A stretch of DNA of 41,242 nucleotides, taken from the IMG/VR virus record IMGVR_UViG_3300044796_000357, positions 1 to 41,242 of that record. One strand, written 5' to 3'. The number at the start of each line of letters is the position of its first letter. The first letter of the stretch is position 1. The translations under genes and the position numbers were made by a program. A model generated the notes under the pieces. It was not told where the DNA came from. It did not search any database and was given only the letters and a program-made list of their open reading frames with translations. This document shows positions 1 through 7,298 of the stretch, piece after piece. This DNA is from a virus.

Positions 1-175
1 ACCAGGGGTGTTGACCGACACCTGAAACTGGAAATCCGGGATCGGTCGGGATGAGGCGGGATATGGTGGGATATTCAAGGGGTTGGCGCTCGGTGCGCGG
101 CGGCTGCAGAAATTGGAAATCGGGCGGCGGACGGGGCATTTCGACACCCGGAATTGGAAATTGGCGGCGGCGGCG
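1..175. other. Left end of Mu-like prophage (attL), transposase-binding sites
   Basis: Three direct copies of a site with core TGGAAAT lie at 29-35, 114-120 and 155-161. Their spacing (85 and 41 bases) resembles the L1/L2/L3 layout of phage Mu attL, where L2 and L3 are about 40 apart. The mirror-image site near the right end (40763-40769) shares terminal sequence: GGGTGT at 6-11 pairs with ACACCC at 40787-40792 at the same 17-base distance from the core. The exact first base of the phage is uncertain; a TG at 9-10 is the Mu-style candidate. No gene is seen in 1-250. Confidence 0.7.
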
Positions 176-195
176 GGCGATGGGCGAAGAGGTGC

Positions 196-221
196 TTAAG
201 AGACCGCATCAGGCCTCTTAA
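196..221 (-). terminator. Hairpin downstream of the repressor gene
   Basis: A perfect 7-base inverted repeat TTAAGAG/CTCTTAA (196-202 and 215-221) with a 12-base loop lies just past the 3' end of the leftward repressor gene. It could end repressor transcription before the transposase sites, but no clear U-run follows, so the terminator call is tentative. Confidence 0.3.
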
Positions 222-250
222 ACGCGGCTCAGGCCGAAGAGCCAGCACCG

Positions 251-946
251 TCACGGGCGGCGCGCGGGCTGATCCTGGGTTTCACGCGCTTTTCGCGCCT
301 CGGACGGCGCCTGCTGGGCGGCGAGTTGCTGGCGGGCCTCGTCGTAGAGCAGGCAGATCACGCGGGCGTAGTCACGGCCGCGCAGCTCGGCGTGGCGGGC
401 GGTGAAGAGGGCGGTGGCGCCGTCAATGGCGGCGGCCATGAGGTCCATGTCGACGATGCTGAAGAGCGTCGGCGCGGCACTTTTTGCTTCGGAGTTAGGC
501 GCCCGAACTCCGAAATCTGAGCCGGCCGTGGCGATGTCCCCGTGTTTGGGAATTTTCTGTTCCAATTCAAAGAGTTGAACGTCCTTCGGGAGATTGACCC
601 TGGCGGGCGAAGTCCGAAGGAAGTCCGGGGCCAAGGAAAGACGCCACAGGTCGAATTCCGAGGGTCCAAAGGTCGGCCGACCGGCTGCCAGCCAGTCGAC
701 GGGCACCCCAGAGTAGACGGACAGCATAGTCAGAACACTCATGGGGACATCGGCACCGTCGACATAGCGGCGGAGCTGCTTGCGAGAGCGTCCGGTGCGT
801 TCCGAGAGCAGCTTCGGCGGGATCAGGTTGATGGCGTAGTCGAGCCGCTCTTGCAGGGACATTTTTGTCCCATCCTTCATCTCCCGCAGCGTCTCGGCTT
901 GCCGTTCGGAGGTGATGACCCGAGAAATTGCAGGATTGTCAGGCAT
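251..946 (-). CDS. Phage repressor (C-like), XRE-type helix-turn-helix
   Basis: Likely lysogeny repressor acting at the early promoter. The 231-residue protein has an N-terminal helix-turn-helix region at about residues 33-88 (KLLSERTGRSRKQLRRYVDG followed by a VPVDWLAAG ending typical of phage XRE repressors). The C-terminal half (about 150-225) is helical and unassigned; it may serve oligomerisation. The start at 946 is chosen because AAGAGAG lies 5 bases upstream; an upstream ATG at 1063 would overlap the divergent Ner gene and lacks such a site. It is transcribed leftward, opposite to the whole lytic operon, in the position of Mu gene c. A palindrome matching the operator motif lies inside its own coding region (857-870), suggesting autoregulation. 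Sequence similarity to Mu c itself is not obvious. Confidence 0.75.
   Translation of the reverse strand: MPDNPAISRVITSERQAETLREMKDGTKMSLQERLDYAINLIPPKLLSERTGRSRKQLRRYVDGADVPMSVLTMLSVYSGVPVDWLAAGRPTFGPSEFDLWRLSLAPDFLRTSPARVNLPKDVQLFELEQKIPKHGDIATAGSDFGVRAPNSEAKSAAPTLFSIVDMDLMAAAIDGATALFTARHAELRGRDYARVICLLYDEARQQLAAQQAPSEARKARETQDQPARRP
857..870. promoter_or_regulatory. Candidate repressor operator, copy 1
   Basis: Perfect palindrome GGACA-TTTT-TGTCC (extended by one further G/C pair on each side) within the 5' part of the repressor gene. It has the same half-sites and spacer length as the palindrome at 986-999, so both are probably bound by the same regulator, repressor or Ner. Confidence 0.5.
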
Positions 947-985
947 TTTTGCTCTCTTGGCGCGGCCAGATTTGGCTTGCGAAGC

Positions 986-999
986 GGACAAATCTGTCC
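986..999. promoter_or_regulatory. Candidate early operator, copy 2
   Basis: Perfect palindrome GGACA-AATC-TGTCC in the region between the divergent repressor and Ner starts. GAAGCGGAC also occurs at 981-989 and 1011-1019, 30 bases apart, and GTCC/GGAC half-sites recur at 1006-1009 and 1016-1019. A weak rightward promoter can be drawn (TTGCGA at 977-982, 17-base spacer, CATTTT at 1000-1005), which would place this palindrome between the -35 and -10 boxes. The promoter is an inference; the palindrome is plain. Confidence 0.55.
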
Positions 1000-1053
1000 C
1001 ATTTTGTCCTGAAGCGGACCCCTCGGGGTCCGGCGATGCAACGGGAATGGGTG

Positions 1054-1353
1054 ATGAGCGCATCTGATTGGCACCGCGAGGACGTGAAAGCGGCGGTCCG
1101 CAAGAGCGGGACGACGCTGGTGGCGTTGGCGCTGACGAACGGCTTCACCGAGACGACGGTGCGCAAGGCGCTGGACCGTCCGTCTCCGCGGGCTGAGGCA
1201 ATCATCGCCCGCCAACTTGGCGTGACCCCTCAGACCATTTGGCCCTCCCGCTACGACTCCGCCGGGAACCCGGTGCGCGGCGTTCGAACCAACGGACGGA
1301 AGCGTAGCCGCGCGACGGCCAGGGCGAAACGTCAAATGCGAAAGGCGATTTGA
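1054..1353 (+). CDS. ner: Ner-like DNA-binding regulator
   Basis: Small DNA-binding protein of the Mu Ner/Nlp family, which in Mu turns down early and repressor transcription soon after induction. The 99-residue form begins MSASDWHRED, close to the usual Ner opening, followed by a lambda-repressor-like helical region to about residue 68 (TLVALALTNGFTETTVRKAL, then a LGVTPQTIWPSRY ending that is characteristic of Ner). The C-terminal tail is strongly basic (RKRSRATARAKRQMRK). An ATG at 1036 is also in frame; 1054 is preferred by family alignment. It diverges from the repressor and overlaps the start region of the ParB-like gene. Confidence 0.85.
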   Translation: MSASDWHREDVKAAVRKSGTTLVALALTNGFTETTVRKALDRPSPRAEAIIARQLGVTPQTIWPSRYDSAGNPVRGVRTNGRKRSRATARAKRQMRKAI

Positions 1354-1355
1354 CC

Positions 1356-2186
1356 ATGCAAATTCTCACGATCCCTTTGACAGCGGTCCTGGTCGAGGGA
1401 CGGCTGCGCTCGGTCGATCCGAACCGGGCCGCGGAGTTGGCGGTGTCGCTGCGCGAGGCCGGGCAGATCACGCCGATCGAGGTGGCGCCGGAGGACGCGC
1501 AGGGGCGGCACCGGCTGATCGCCGGCGCGCACCGGGTGGCGGCGGCGAAGCTCGCCGGCATGGACACCATCCGGGCCACGGTGTTCGACGGCTCGGAGGA
1601 TCAGGCGCGACTGCGCGAGATCGACGAGAACCTCTACCGCCGCGAGCTGTCGCCGCTCGACCAGGCGGCGTTCCTGGCCGAGCGGCGGGGGCTCTACGAG
1701 CGGCTGTTCGGGCCGGTGAAGGCCGGCCGGCGCAATCGCGCAAAGTTTGCGCAATTGGACTTCTTCGACGACGTGGCACAGCGGTTCGGCCTGCAGAAGC
1801 GCCTGGTGCAGCTCGCGCTGTGGCGGCGCAACGCCATCACGCCGGCGGCCTGGTCGCTGCTCGACGGCAGCCGCTTTGCCGAGAAGGGCGTGGTGCTCGA
1901 CGCCATCGGCAAGCTGCCGGCCGAGCGGCAGATCGCGGTGGTGGAGCTGCTGCGCGCCGGCCTCGCCAAGACGGTCGGCGAGGCGCTGGTCTCGCTCGGC
2001 CTGGCGCAGGCGGCGGACAGCGAACAGCGCGAACTGCAGGCGTTGATGTCGGCCTGGTCGAAGGCCGGAACCAAGGCGCAGGGCGAGTTCCTCGCCTACC
2101 TGATGAAGACGCGGTTCAGCCAGCTCAGCGCGCTGTTCGCCAAGGAGCGCAAACGCGTCGGCGCGCTGAAGGAGGACGCGGCATGA
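1356..2186 (+). CDS. ParB/Spo0J N-terminal domain protein
   Basis: A 276-residue protein with a ParB/sulfiredoxin-type N-terminal domain at about residues 3-95: the GAHRVAAAKLAG segment (57-68) matches the ParB GxHR box and IDENLYRRELSPLDQA (89-104) the following conserved box. The rest is helical and may contain an HTH (FGLQKRLVQLALWRR). In phages such domains occur in DNA-binding or nuclease-like proteins; its job next to MuA is unknown. ATG at 1356 is preferred over the TTG at 1350, with AAAGG ten bases upstream. It is the first gene after ner and is followed with a 4-base overlap by a small gene, so it belongs to the early operon. Confidence 0.75.
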   Translation: MQILTIPLTAVLVEGRLRSVDPNRAAELAVSLREAGQITPIEVAPEDAQGRHRLIAGAHRVAAAKLAGMDTIRATVFDGSEDQARLREIDENLYRRELSPLDQAAFLAERRGLYERLFGPVKAGRRNRAKFAQLDFFDDVAQRFGLQKRLVQLALWRRNAITPAAWSLLDGSRFAEKGVVLDAIGKLPAERQIAVVELLRAGLAKTVGEALVSLGLAQAADSEQRELQALMSAWSKAGTKAQGEFLAYLMKTRFSQLSALFAKERKRVGALKEDAA

Positions 2187-2443
2187 ACAACGTCACCGCC
2201 GAGGAAATCCGGCTGGTCGGCGCGCATCTGCTGGAGATGGCGCGCGGCAATGATCTCGGCCCGGCCGGCGCGGTGCCGCGGGTGCGGGTGCAGGTCTATG
2301 GGACGCGGCTGTTCGACCTCGCCGACAAGGTGGACGCGCTGGCCGACGTGGCGCGCAAGCCGTCGGCGCGCGAGATGGATCGGCTGTCGCGGGGCTGGCG
2401 GGCGCTGCTGCGCCGGGCGCTGCGGCGGGAGCTGCCGCTCTGA
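2183..2443 (+). CDS. Small hypothetical early protein
   Basis: 86 residues, no recognised domain, mostly helical and rich in Arg/Ala/Leu, with a basic C-terminus (RALLRRALRRELPL). A good ribosome-binding site GGAGG lies 7 bases before the ATG, and the start overlaps the ParB-like gene by four bases. It lies between the ParB-like gene and MuA in the early operon, where Mu-like phages commonly carry short unassigned genes. Confidence 0.6.
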   Translation: MNNVTAEEIRLVGAHLLEMARGNDLGPAGAVPRVRVQVYGTRLFDLADKVDALADVARKPSAREMDRLSRGWRALLRRALRRELPL

Positions 2444-2661
2444 TGGCGCCGACGATCCGCGGTCACGAGCAGGCCGACCTGCTGGCGTGGGAAGCGCCGG
2501 CGCCGGTGCAGAAGTTCGAGCGGCACCGGGTGCGGGCGGCGACGCTGAGCGGCCGGATCAAGCGAGGCATTGCCGAGGCGCTGCGCGAGCACGAGGACCG
2601 GGTGAAGGAACGGCGCCGCGCTCTGCAGGCGCATGCGCGCATTTCGGGGACGCTGACATGA
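2443..2661 (+). CDS. Small hypothetical protein upstream of transposase
   Basis: 72 residues, no recognised domain. The central part (KFERHRVRAATLSGRIKRGI) is basic, followed by a charged helix (REHEDRVKERRRALQAHAR) that could be a coiled coil or nucleic-acid-binding helix. The ATG overlaps the preceding stop as TGATG and its own stop overlaps the transposase start, so it is translationally coupled on both sides. Confidence 0.55.
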   Translation: MAPTIRGHEQADLLAWEAPAPVQKFERHRVRAATLSGRIKRGIAEALREHEDRVKERRRALQAHARISGTLT

Positions 2662-4568
2662 GCGCGGCGCGGTCGACTGCCACCAAGGAGTGGTTCACCG
2701 CGGCCGAAATCGCGGAGGCAAAGCTGCCGGGCATGCCGGAGACCGAACGCGGCGTGCAGCTGCGCGCGATCGCCGAGAACTGGCCGTCCCGGCCGCGGCA
2801 AGGACGCGGCGGCGGCCTCGAATTCCCGCTTTACAGCCTGCCGCTGATGGCGCGCGCGGCGATCGCGCTGCTGGTGAAGCTGGAGAGCGAGCAGCCGAAG
2901 CCGCGGCCGGAGCTGGCCAAGGTGATCGGGCGCCTCAACGAGAAGCAGACGGCCAAGGCGAAGGCGAAGATCGCCGCGCTGGAGGCGGTGACCGCCATGA
3001 TCCGGGGCGGCACGCCGAAGGTGACGGCGATGATGATGGTCGCCGCACAGGCCGGCGTGCAGGTGTCCTCGCTCTACAACTGGGAACGGACGGTCTTCGG
3101 CCTGGCGCCGGAGGACTGGCTGGCGGCGCTGGCGCCGCGGCACTCCGGCGGGACGCCGGCGGCGGGGTGTGATGGGCCGGCGTGGGACTTCATCCGGGCC
3201 GACTGGCTGCGGCCGGAGCGGCCGGCGTTCACCGCCTGCTTCCGGCGGCTGGAGAAGGCGGCGGCCGAGCATGGCTGGACGCTGCCGGCGGCGCGCACGC
3301 TGGAGCGGCGGCTGCTGGCGCTGCCGGAGGCCATTCGGACGCTGGCGCGCGAGGGGCTGGAGGCGGTGAAGCAGCGCTATCCGGCGCAGGAGCGCCGGCG
3401 CAGCCACTTCCACGCGCTGGAGGCCGTCAACGCCGACGGCCACAAATGGGACGTGTTCGTGAAGTGGCCGGACGGCAGCGTGGCGCGACCGATGATGTGC
3501 GTCTTCCAGGACCTCTACAGCGGCAAAATCCTGTCGTGGCGGGTGGATCGGACGGCGACGAAGGACCTGGTGCGGCTGGCCTTCGGCGACGTGGTCGACC
3601 TGTTCGGCATTCCCGACCATTGCTGGCTCGATAACGGCCGCGACTTCGCCAGCCACTGGATCACCGGCGGCACGCCGAACCGCTACCGGTTCAAGATCAA
3701 GGACGAGCAGCCGGACGGCATCATGACGATGCTGGGCGTCGCGGTGCACTGGACGACGCCCTACGCCGGGCAGTCCAAGCCGATCGAGCGCGCGTTCCGC
3801 GATTTCGCCGGGGACATCGCCAAGCACCCGGCCTTCGCGGGCGCCTATGTCGGGCACAACCCGCTCGCCAAGCCGGAGAATTACGGCAGCAAGGCGGTTC
3901 CGCTGGAAACCTTCCTGAAGGTGGTCGGCGAAGGGATCATCGAGCACAACGCGCGGGCCGGGCGGCGCAGCCATGTGGCGCAGATGCGCAGCTTCGATGC
4001 GGTGTTCGCCGAGAGCTACAGCCAGAGCCCGATCCGCAAGGCGGCGGACTGGCAGCGGCGGCTGTGGCTGCTGGCGGCCGAGGGCACGCCGGTCTCCAAG
4101 CGCGACGCCTCGATCACGCTGCTGGGGAACCGCTACTGGGCGGAGTTCCTGATGGCCTGGCGCGGCAAGAAGCTGATCGTCCGCTTCGACCCGCAGGCGC
4201 TGCAGGAAGACCTGCAGGTGTATCGGCCGGACGGCGCCTATCTCGGCGCGGCGCCGGTGATCGAGGCGGCCGGGTTCAACGACGTGGACGCGGCGCGGCG
4301 GCACAACGAGGCGCGCAAGCACTACCTCAAGGGCGTGCGGATGCAGCTCGACGCCGAGCGGCGGATGACGATCGACCAGGTGGCGGCGCTGCTGCCGAAG
4401 ACCGAGGCGGCCGAGCCGCCGCCGGCGCCGAAGGTGGTGCGGATGGTCAATGGACCTTCCCTCACCGCGCCCGCGCCGGCCCCCGAAGAACAGAGCGCGG
4501 ACGAGCGGCTGATGATCACAGCGGTCAGGCAGCTGCGTCTCGTCCGGGATGGAGACGGACTGGAATGA
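2658..4568 (+). CDS. A: MuA-type DDE transposase
   Basis: 636 residues, close to MuA (663). Catalyses strand transfer of phage ends for integration and replicative transposition. The N-terminal Mu-type winged helix domain (residues 10-62: EWFTAAEIAE...GLEFPLYSLP) is followed by end-binding HTH domains (about 85-235). The RNase H-fold core carries the acidic triad: D260 (VNADGHKWD), D325 (CWLDNGRDF) and E377 (QSKPIERAF), spaced as in MuA (D269, D336, E392). The C-terminal tail (about 560-636) should contact MuB. It overlaps the upstream small gene and the MuB start by four bases each (ATGA). The start at 2658 is chosen because MSAARSTATKEWFTAAEIA aligns with the family N-terminus. Likely binding sites are the repeated TGGAAAT sites at both phage ends. 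Confidence 0.96.
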   Translation: MSAARSTATKEWFTAAEIAEAKLPGMPETERGVQLRAIAENWPSRPRQGRGGGLEFPLYSLPLMARAAIALLVKLESEQPKPRPELAKVIGRLNEKQTAKAKAKIAALEAVTAMIRGGTPKVTAMMMVAAQAGVQVSSLYNWERTVFGLAPEDWLAALAPRHSGGTPAAGCDGPAWDFIRADWLRPERPAFTACFRRLEKAAAEHGWTLPAARTLERRLLALPEAIRTLAREGLEAVKQRYPAQERRRSHFHALEAVNADGHKWDVFVKWPDGSVARPMMCVFQDLYSGKILSWRVDRTATKDLVRLAFGDVVDLFGIPDHCWLDNGRDFASHWITGGTPNRYRFKIKDEQPDGIMTMLGVAVHWTTPYAGQSKPIERAFRDFAGDIAKHPAFAGAYVGHNPLAKPENYGSKAVPLETFLKVVGEGIIEHNARAGRRSHVAQMRSFDAVFAESYSQSPIRKAADWQRRLWLLAAEGTPVSKRDASITLLGNRYWAEFLMAWRGKKLIVRFDPQALQEDLQVYRPDGAYLGAAPVIEAAGFNDVDAARRHNEARKHYLKGVRMQLDAERRMTIDQVAALLPKTEAAEPPPAPKVVRMVNGPSLTAPAPAPEEQSADERLMITAVRQLRLVRDGDGLE

Positions 4569-5554
4569 GTGACGCAATCGAACTGGCGGCCATGGCGGCC
4601 GGGCCGGCGGGCGAGATCGACCTGCCGGCGATCCGGGCGACGGTGCAGGCGGTGATGGGTAAGCACCGGATGAGCACGGCCGAGGCGGCGCGGCAGTCGG
4701 GCGTGGGCAACTCCACGTTGGCGGCCTTCCTGCTCGACAAATACGCGGGCAACAACGAACAGATCGGCCACAAGCTCAAGACCTGGCTGGAGACGCGCGA
4801 GGCGCGCACCCGGGTGCAGGCGATGGTGCGGCCGGAGGCGTGCTTCACCGCGACGCCGACCGCGGACGCGTTCCTCGCCGCGCTGGAGCACGCGCAGTTC
4901 ATCCCCGACCTGGTGGTGATCGCCGGCGGCGCCGGCGTGGGCAAGACCACGGCGGCGCGGCAATACGAGCGCACCCACCGCAACGTGTGGATGCTGGTGG
5001 GCGAGCCGGCGCTGGCCAGTTCCTTCGCCGTGCTGGAGCGGCTGTGCGAGGCGCTGGCGCTGCGCGAGAACTCGCCGGCGGCGCGCTCGCGGGCGGTGGC
5101 GCAGCGCATGCAGGGCAGCGGCGGGCTGATCCTGGTGGACGAGGCGCAGCACCTCTCGACGCAGGCGATCGAGCAGCTGCGCAGCCTGCACGACGTGGCG
5201 GGCGTCGGGCTGGCGCTGGTGGGCAACGAGGCGGTCTATGGCCGCATCGACGGCGGCGGCCGGCGGGCCGAGTTCGCCCAGCTGTTCAGCCGCGTGGGCA
5301 TGCGGGTGCGGCGGGCCAAGCCGCTGGCGCGCGACATCGAGGCGCTGCTGGATGCCAACGACGTCGCCGGCGAGGCCGAACGGCGGCTGCTCAAGGCGAT
5401 CGGCGGCAAGCCGGGTGCGCTGCGCGGCATGGTGAAGACGCTGCGGGTGGCGCGGATGATGGCGCACGCGGCGGAGACCGAGCTGGCGGCGGAGCATATC
5501 CGCGCTGCCTGGTCGCGCCTGTCCGACGCCGCGCCGCTCGACGAGGCGGCGTGA
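4565..5554 (+). CDS. B: MuB-type transposition ATPase / target-DNA activator
   Basis: 329 residues (MuB is 312). AAA+ ATPase that binds target DNA, delivers it to MuA and gives transposition immunity. An N-terminal HTH domain (about 20-62: MSTAEAARQSGVGNSTLAAFL) precedes the ATPase domain with Walker A GGAGVGKTT (121-129) and Walker B LILVDEAQ (188-195); VGNEAVYGRI (219-228) matches the sensor region. A C-terminal helical domain follows. The ATG overlaps the transposase stop (ATGA), consistent with coupled synthesis of A and B. Confidence 0.95.
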   Translation: MSDAIELAAMAAGPAGEIDLPAIRATVQAVMGKHRMSTAEAARQSGVGNSTLAAFLLDKYAGNNEQIGHKLKTWLETREARTRVQAMVRPEACFTATPTADAFLAALEHAQFIPDLVVIAGGAGVGKTTAARQYERTHRNVWMLVGEPALASSFAVLERLCEALALRENSPAARSRAVAQRMQGSGGLILVDEAQHLSTQAIEQLRSLHDVAGVGLALVGNEAVYGRIDGGGRRAEFAQLFSRVGMRVRRAKPLARDIEALLDANDVAGEAERRLLKAIGGKPGALRGMVKTLRVARMMAHAAETELAAEHIRAAWSRLSDAAPLDEAA

Positions 5555-5781
5555 TGCAGATCCGCATGGTGTTCGAGGCGCCGGAGGGTCGGCGCCTCGA
5601 TGAGGCGGACGCAGTGGCGCACACGCTGCTGCGCTTCGCCCAGGGCGTGACCTATCTCGGCGCCGGGCCGCGGGCGCCGACGCCGCTCTACGACAGGTCC
5701 GGCCGGATCATCGGGCGCGCCTGGGTGGAGACCGACGAGGCCGTTGCGGCGCCAGTGCCCGCGGCAGGGGGCGCGGCGTGA
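5554..5781 (+). CDS. Small hypothetical protein after MuB
   Basis: 75 residues, no recognised domain; a predicted beta-rich middle (GVTYLGAGPRAPTPLYDRSG) and an Ala/Pro-rich end. The start overlaps the MuB stop (GTGATG) and its stop overlaps the next start (TGATG). Part of the early operon of short genes between B and gam. Confidence 0.55.
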   Translation: MQIRMVFEAPEGRRLDEADAVAHTLLRFAQGVTYLGAGPRAPTPLYDRSGRIIGRAWVETDEAVAAPVPAAGGAA

Positions 5782-5987
5782 TGGCACGCAAGCGCGAGCG
5801 GGTGTGGCAGTTGCGGCTGGCCTGCGATGCGTGCGGGCAGTCGTTCGCCTCCATGACGGAAGAGGCGCGGCATCGTCACAACTTCCCGCTGCTTTGCCGG
5901 GAGGCGGCGCCGAAGAGGGCAACGCTATCGCGGGGCGAAGGCGCCCCGCTGCCGCTCCCGTCGCCGCGCGAAGGCGCGCGTCTGTGA
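5781..5987 (+). CDS. Small zinc-finger-like protein; C-terminus encoded by double-hairpin repeat
   Basis: 68 residues. The N-terminal part holds CDACGQSFASMTEEARHRH, a Cys-x2-Cys ... His-x-His pattern resembling a degenerate zinc finger. The last third of the protein, from about ATLSRGEGAPLPLPS onward, is simply the translation of double-hairpin repeat A (5923-5984), so the natural C-terminus probably ended earlier or was replaced when the repeat arrived. ATG 5781 overlaps the upstream stop. Function unknown. Confidence 0.55.
   Translation: MARKRERVWQLRLACDACGQSFASMTEEARHRHNFPLLCREAAPKRATLSRGEGAPLPLPSPREGARL
5923..5984 (+). repeat. Double-hairpin element, copy A (forward)
   Basis: Hairpin 1: GCGGGGCG/CGCCCCGC (5930-5937, 5942-5949) with AAGG loop, 8 pairs. 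Hairpin 2: CGCGCG/CGCGCG (5965-5970, 5975-5980) with AAGG loop. It ends GTCTG and the next gene starts at the GTG beginning at 5984, with the loop AAGG placed as its ribosome-binding site. Confidence 0.85.
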
Positions 5988-6226
5988 AATTCTGGCAGCA
6001 CCCCTGCAGGCAGTGCGAGGGGCGGGGCTTCATCGGCTCCGGCGCCTCGATCGATGCCTGCAGGACGTGCGCCGAGATCGCTGAATTGAAGTGGCTGCAA
6101 CTGCAACAAGAAAGGCTTCGTCATGGCGAAGAAGATGCGGGCGAAAAAGGCGGCGGCGGTGGATGTGCCGCAGACGCAAGAGGCGGTGGTGGTGGCGATC
6201 GCCGAGATCGGGCAGCTGCAGCGTGA
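5984..6226 (+). CDS. Small zinc-ribbon-like protein
   Basis: 80 residues. Two Cys pairs, CRQC and CRTC, separated by a glycine-rich stretch; the first has the CxxCxGxG form (CRQCEGRG) seen in DnaJ-type zinc fingers, so it probably binds zinc. GTG at 5984 overlaps the upstream stop and follows repeat A, whose loop supplies the ribosome-binding site. The 3' third overlaps gam by about 100 bases and is low-complexity (Gly/Ala/Arg), so the natural end could be disturbed. Function unknown; the early-operon position is the usual place for such short phage zinc proteins. Confidence 0.5.
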   Translation: MKFWQHPCRQCEGRGFIGSGASIDACRTCAEIAELKWLQLQQERLRHGEEDAGEKGGGGGCAADARGGGGGDRRDRAAAA

Positions 6227-6650
6227 TCGCACGCGCATCGAAGCCGCGATGAACGACGAGCTGGCGGTGATCCGGGAAAAGCACGAGGCGCAGGCGCTGC
6301 CGCTGGCCGAACGCATCCAGCAATTGACCAACGGGGTGCAAACCTGGTGCGAAGCGCACCGGTCCGACCTGACGCAGGGCGGCAAGGTGAAGACCGCCGC
6401 GTTCGCCTCGGGCGAGGTGCGCTGGCGGATGACGCCGGGGAAGGTGGTGCTGCGCGGCATCGAGGCGGTGATGGACGCACTGCGCGAGCGGGGGCTGCGG
6501 AACTTCATCCGCACCAAGGAGGAGCCGAACAAGGAGGCGATGCTGGCCGACCCCGAGGGTGTCGCCGGCGTGCCGGGTATCACGATCGCGCAGGTCGAGG
6601 AGTTCGAGGTGCTGCCGTTCGAGACGGAACTGGCGGAGGCGGTGGCATGA
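6123..6650 (+). CDS. gam: Gam-like host-nuclease inhibitor / DNA end-binding protein
   Basis: 175 residues, the usual length for Mu Gam. Gam binds double-strand DNA ends as a Ku-like dimer and shields them from RecBCD-type exonucleases. Visible family features are the long N-terminal coiled coil (about 20-75: AIAEIGQLQRDRTRIEAAMN onward), the beta strands around VKTAAFASGEVRWRMTPGKV, and RNFIRTKEEPNKEAMLADPE, a well-kept Gam segment. ATG preceded by AAAGG. It overlaps the next small membrane-protein gene by four bases. Confidence 0.92.
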   Translation: MAKKMRAKKAAAVDVPQTQEAVVVAIAEIGQLQRDRTRIEAAMNDELAVIREKHEAQALPLAERIQQLTNGVQTWCEAHRSDLTQGGKVKTAAFASGEVRWRMTPGKVVLRGIEAVMDALRERGLRNFIRTKEEPNKEAMLADPEGVAGVPGITIAQVEEFEVLPFETELAEAVA

Positions 6651-6796
6651 TGAAGCTGGCCGACATGCTGATCCCGACGCGGCGGACCCGGCGGCGGCGT
6701 TTTGACGCTTGGCGCTGGGCATTGCTGGCGGTGCTGGTGCTCGACCTCTTTCTGTGGGGCGTGGTGGTGTGGGCGCTGGTCGAGGTGATGCCGTGA
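6647..6796 (+). CDS. Small single-pass membrane protein
   Basis: 49 residues: a basic N-terminal segment (TRRTRRRRFDAWRW) followed by one hydrophobic helix (about 24-45, ALLAVLVLDLFLWGVVVWAL), predicting an inner-membrane protein with its N-terminus in the cytoplasm. Overlaps gam (ATGATG) and the following GTG start. No family recognised. Confidence 0.55.
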   Translation: MMKLADMLIPTRRTRRRRFDAWRWALLAVLVLDLFLWGVVVWALVEVMP

Positions 6797-7041
6797 GCAC
6801 GCTCGCTGACGACGCCGGCACGCTCGACGCTCATGCCGAGAACCTGGCGGTGGCCGGCTATCAGAACATCGCCGACGAGCTGCAGGTGATCGCACGGAAC
6901 CTGCGCAAGTGGGACGGGCTGCTGAGCGCAATCTACGATGAGACGTTGCAGGAGATCGCCGAGGTCGAGACGCGGATCGGTGCCCGGCGCACGGCGATCA
7001 TGACCGGCGACGTCACTCCGCTGCGCAGGAGGCGCGGATGA
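6793..7041 (+). CDS. Small hypothetical helical protein
   Basis: 82 residues, entirely helical in appearance (AENLAVAGYQNIADELQVIA), no recognised domain. GTG start at 6793 overlaps the upstream stop as GTGA, and its stop overlaps the next ATG. Similar short helical proteins sit between gam and gemA in many Mu-like phages; role unknown. Confidence 0.55.
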   Translation: MSTLADDAGTLDAHAENLAVAGYQNIADELQVIARNLRKWDGLLSAIYDETLQEIAEVETRIGARRTAIMTGDVTPLRRRRG

Positions 7042-7298
7042 CGATGAGCTGGGACGATCGCACCCGCCGCCGGGGCGGCGTTGTGCGGCCGGGCGACGGG
7101 GTGGACGCCAACACGCTGGCCTGGTTGCGCGAGGTGCTGGCCGACGCGCTCAAGAGCCCGCGGCTGACCGAGTGGGAGACCCAGTTCTGTGCCGACATGG
7201 CCGCGCGGGCGGTTGAACAGGGCCTGGCGCTGCGGGTGAGCGAGAAGCAGCAGGAGGCGCTGCTGCGCATCGAAAGGAAGATCTATGCCGCGGGATGA
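7038..7298 (+). CDS. Hypothetical early protein upstream of gemA
   Basis: 86 residues, no catalytic motif. Contains LTEWETQFCADMAARAVEQG and a helical C-terminus (SEKQQEALLRIERKIYAAG); this WE..F style is common in short Mu-like phage proteins near gemA. ATG at 7038 overlaps the upstream stop (ATGA); ATG at 7044 is an alternative. Overlaps gemA by 14 bases. Confidence 0.6.
   Translation: MTMSWDDRTRRRGGVVRPGDGVDANTLAWLREVLADALKSPRLTEWETQFCADMAARAVEQGLALRVSEKQQEALLRIERKIYAAG

Noticed and set aside
928-1053. Upstream in-frame extension of the Ner-like protein to 928
   Set aside because: It would overlap the repressor start and operators, and the added residues do not resemble Ner proteins.
2463-4577. 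Long leftward open frame opposite the transposase gene
   Set aside because: Arises from the GC-rich third positions of the real gene; Arg/Pro/His-rich composition, no family, no ribosome-binding site. Similar long antisense frames elsewhere were left out for the same reason.
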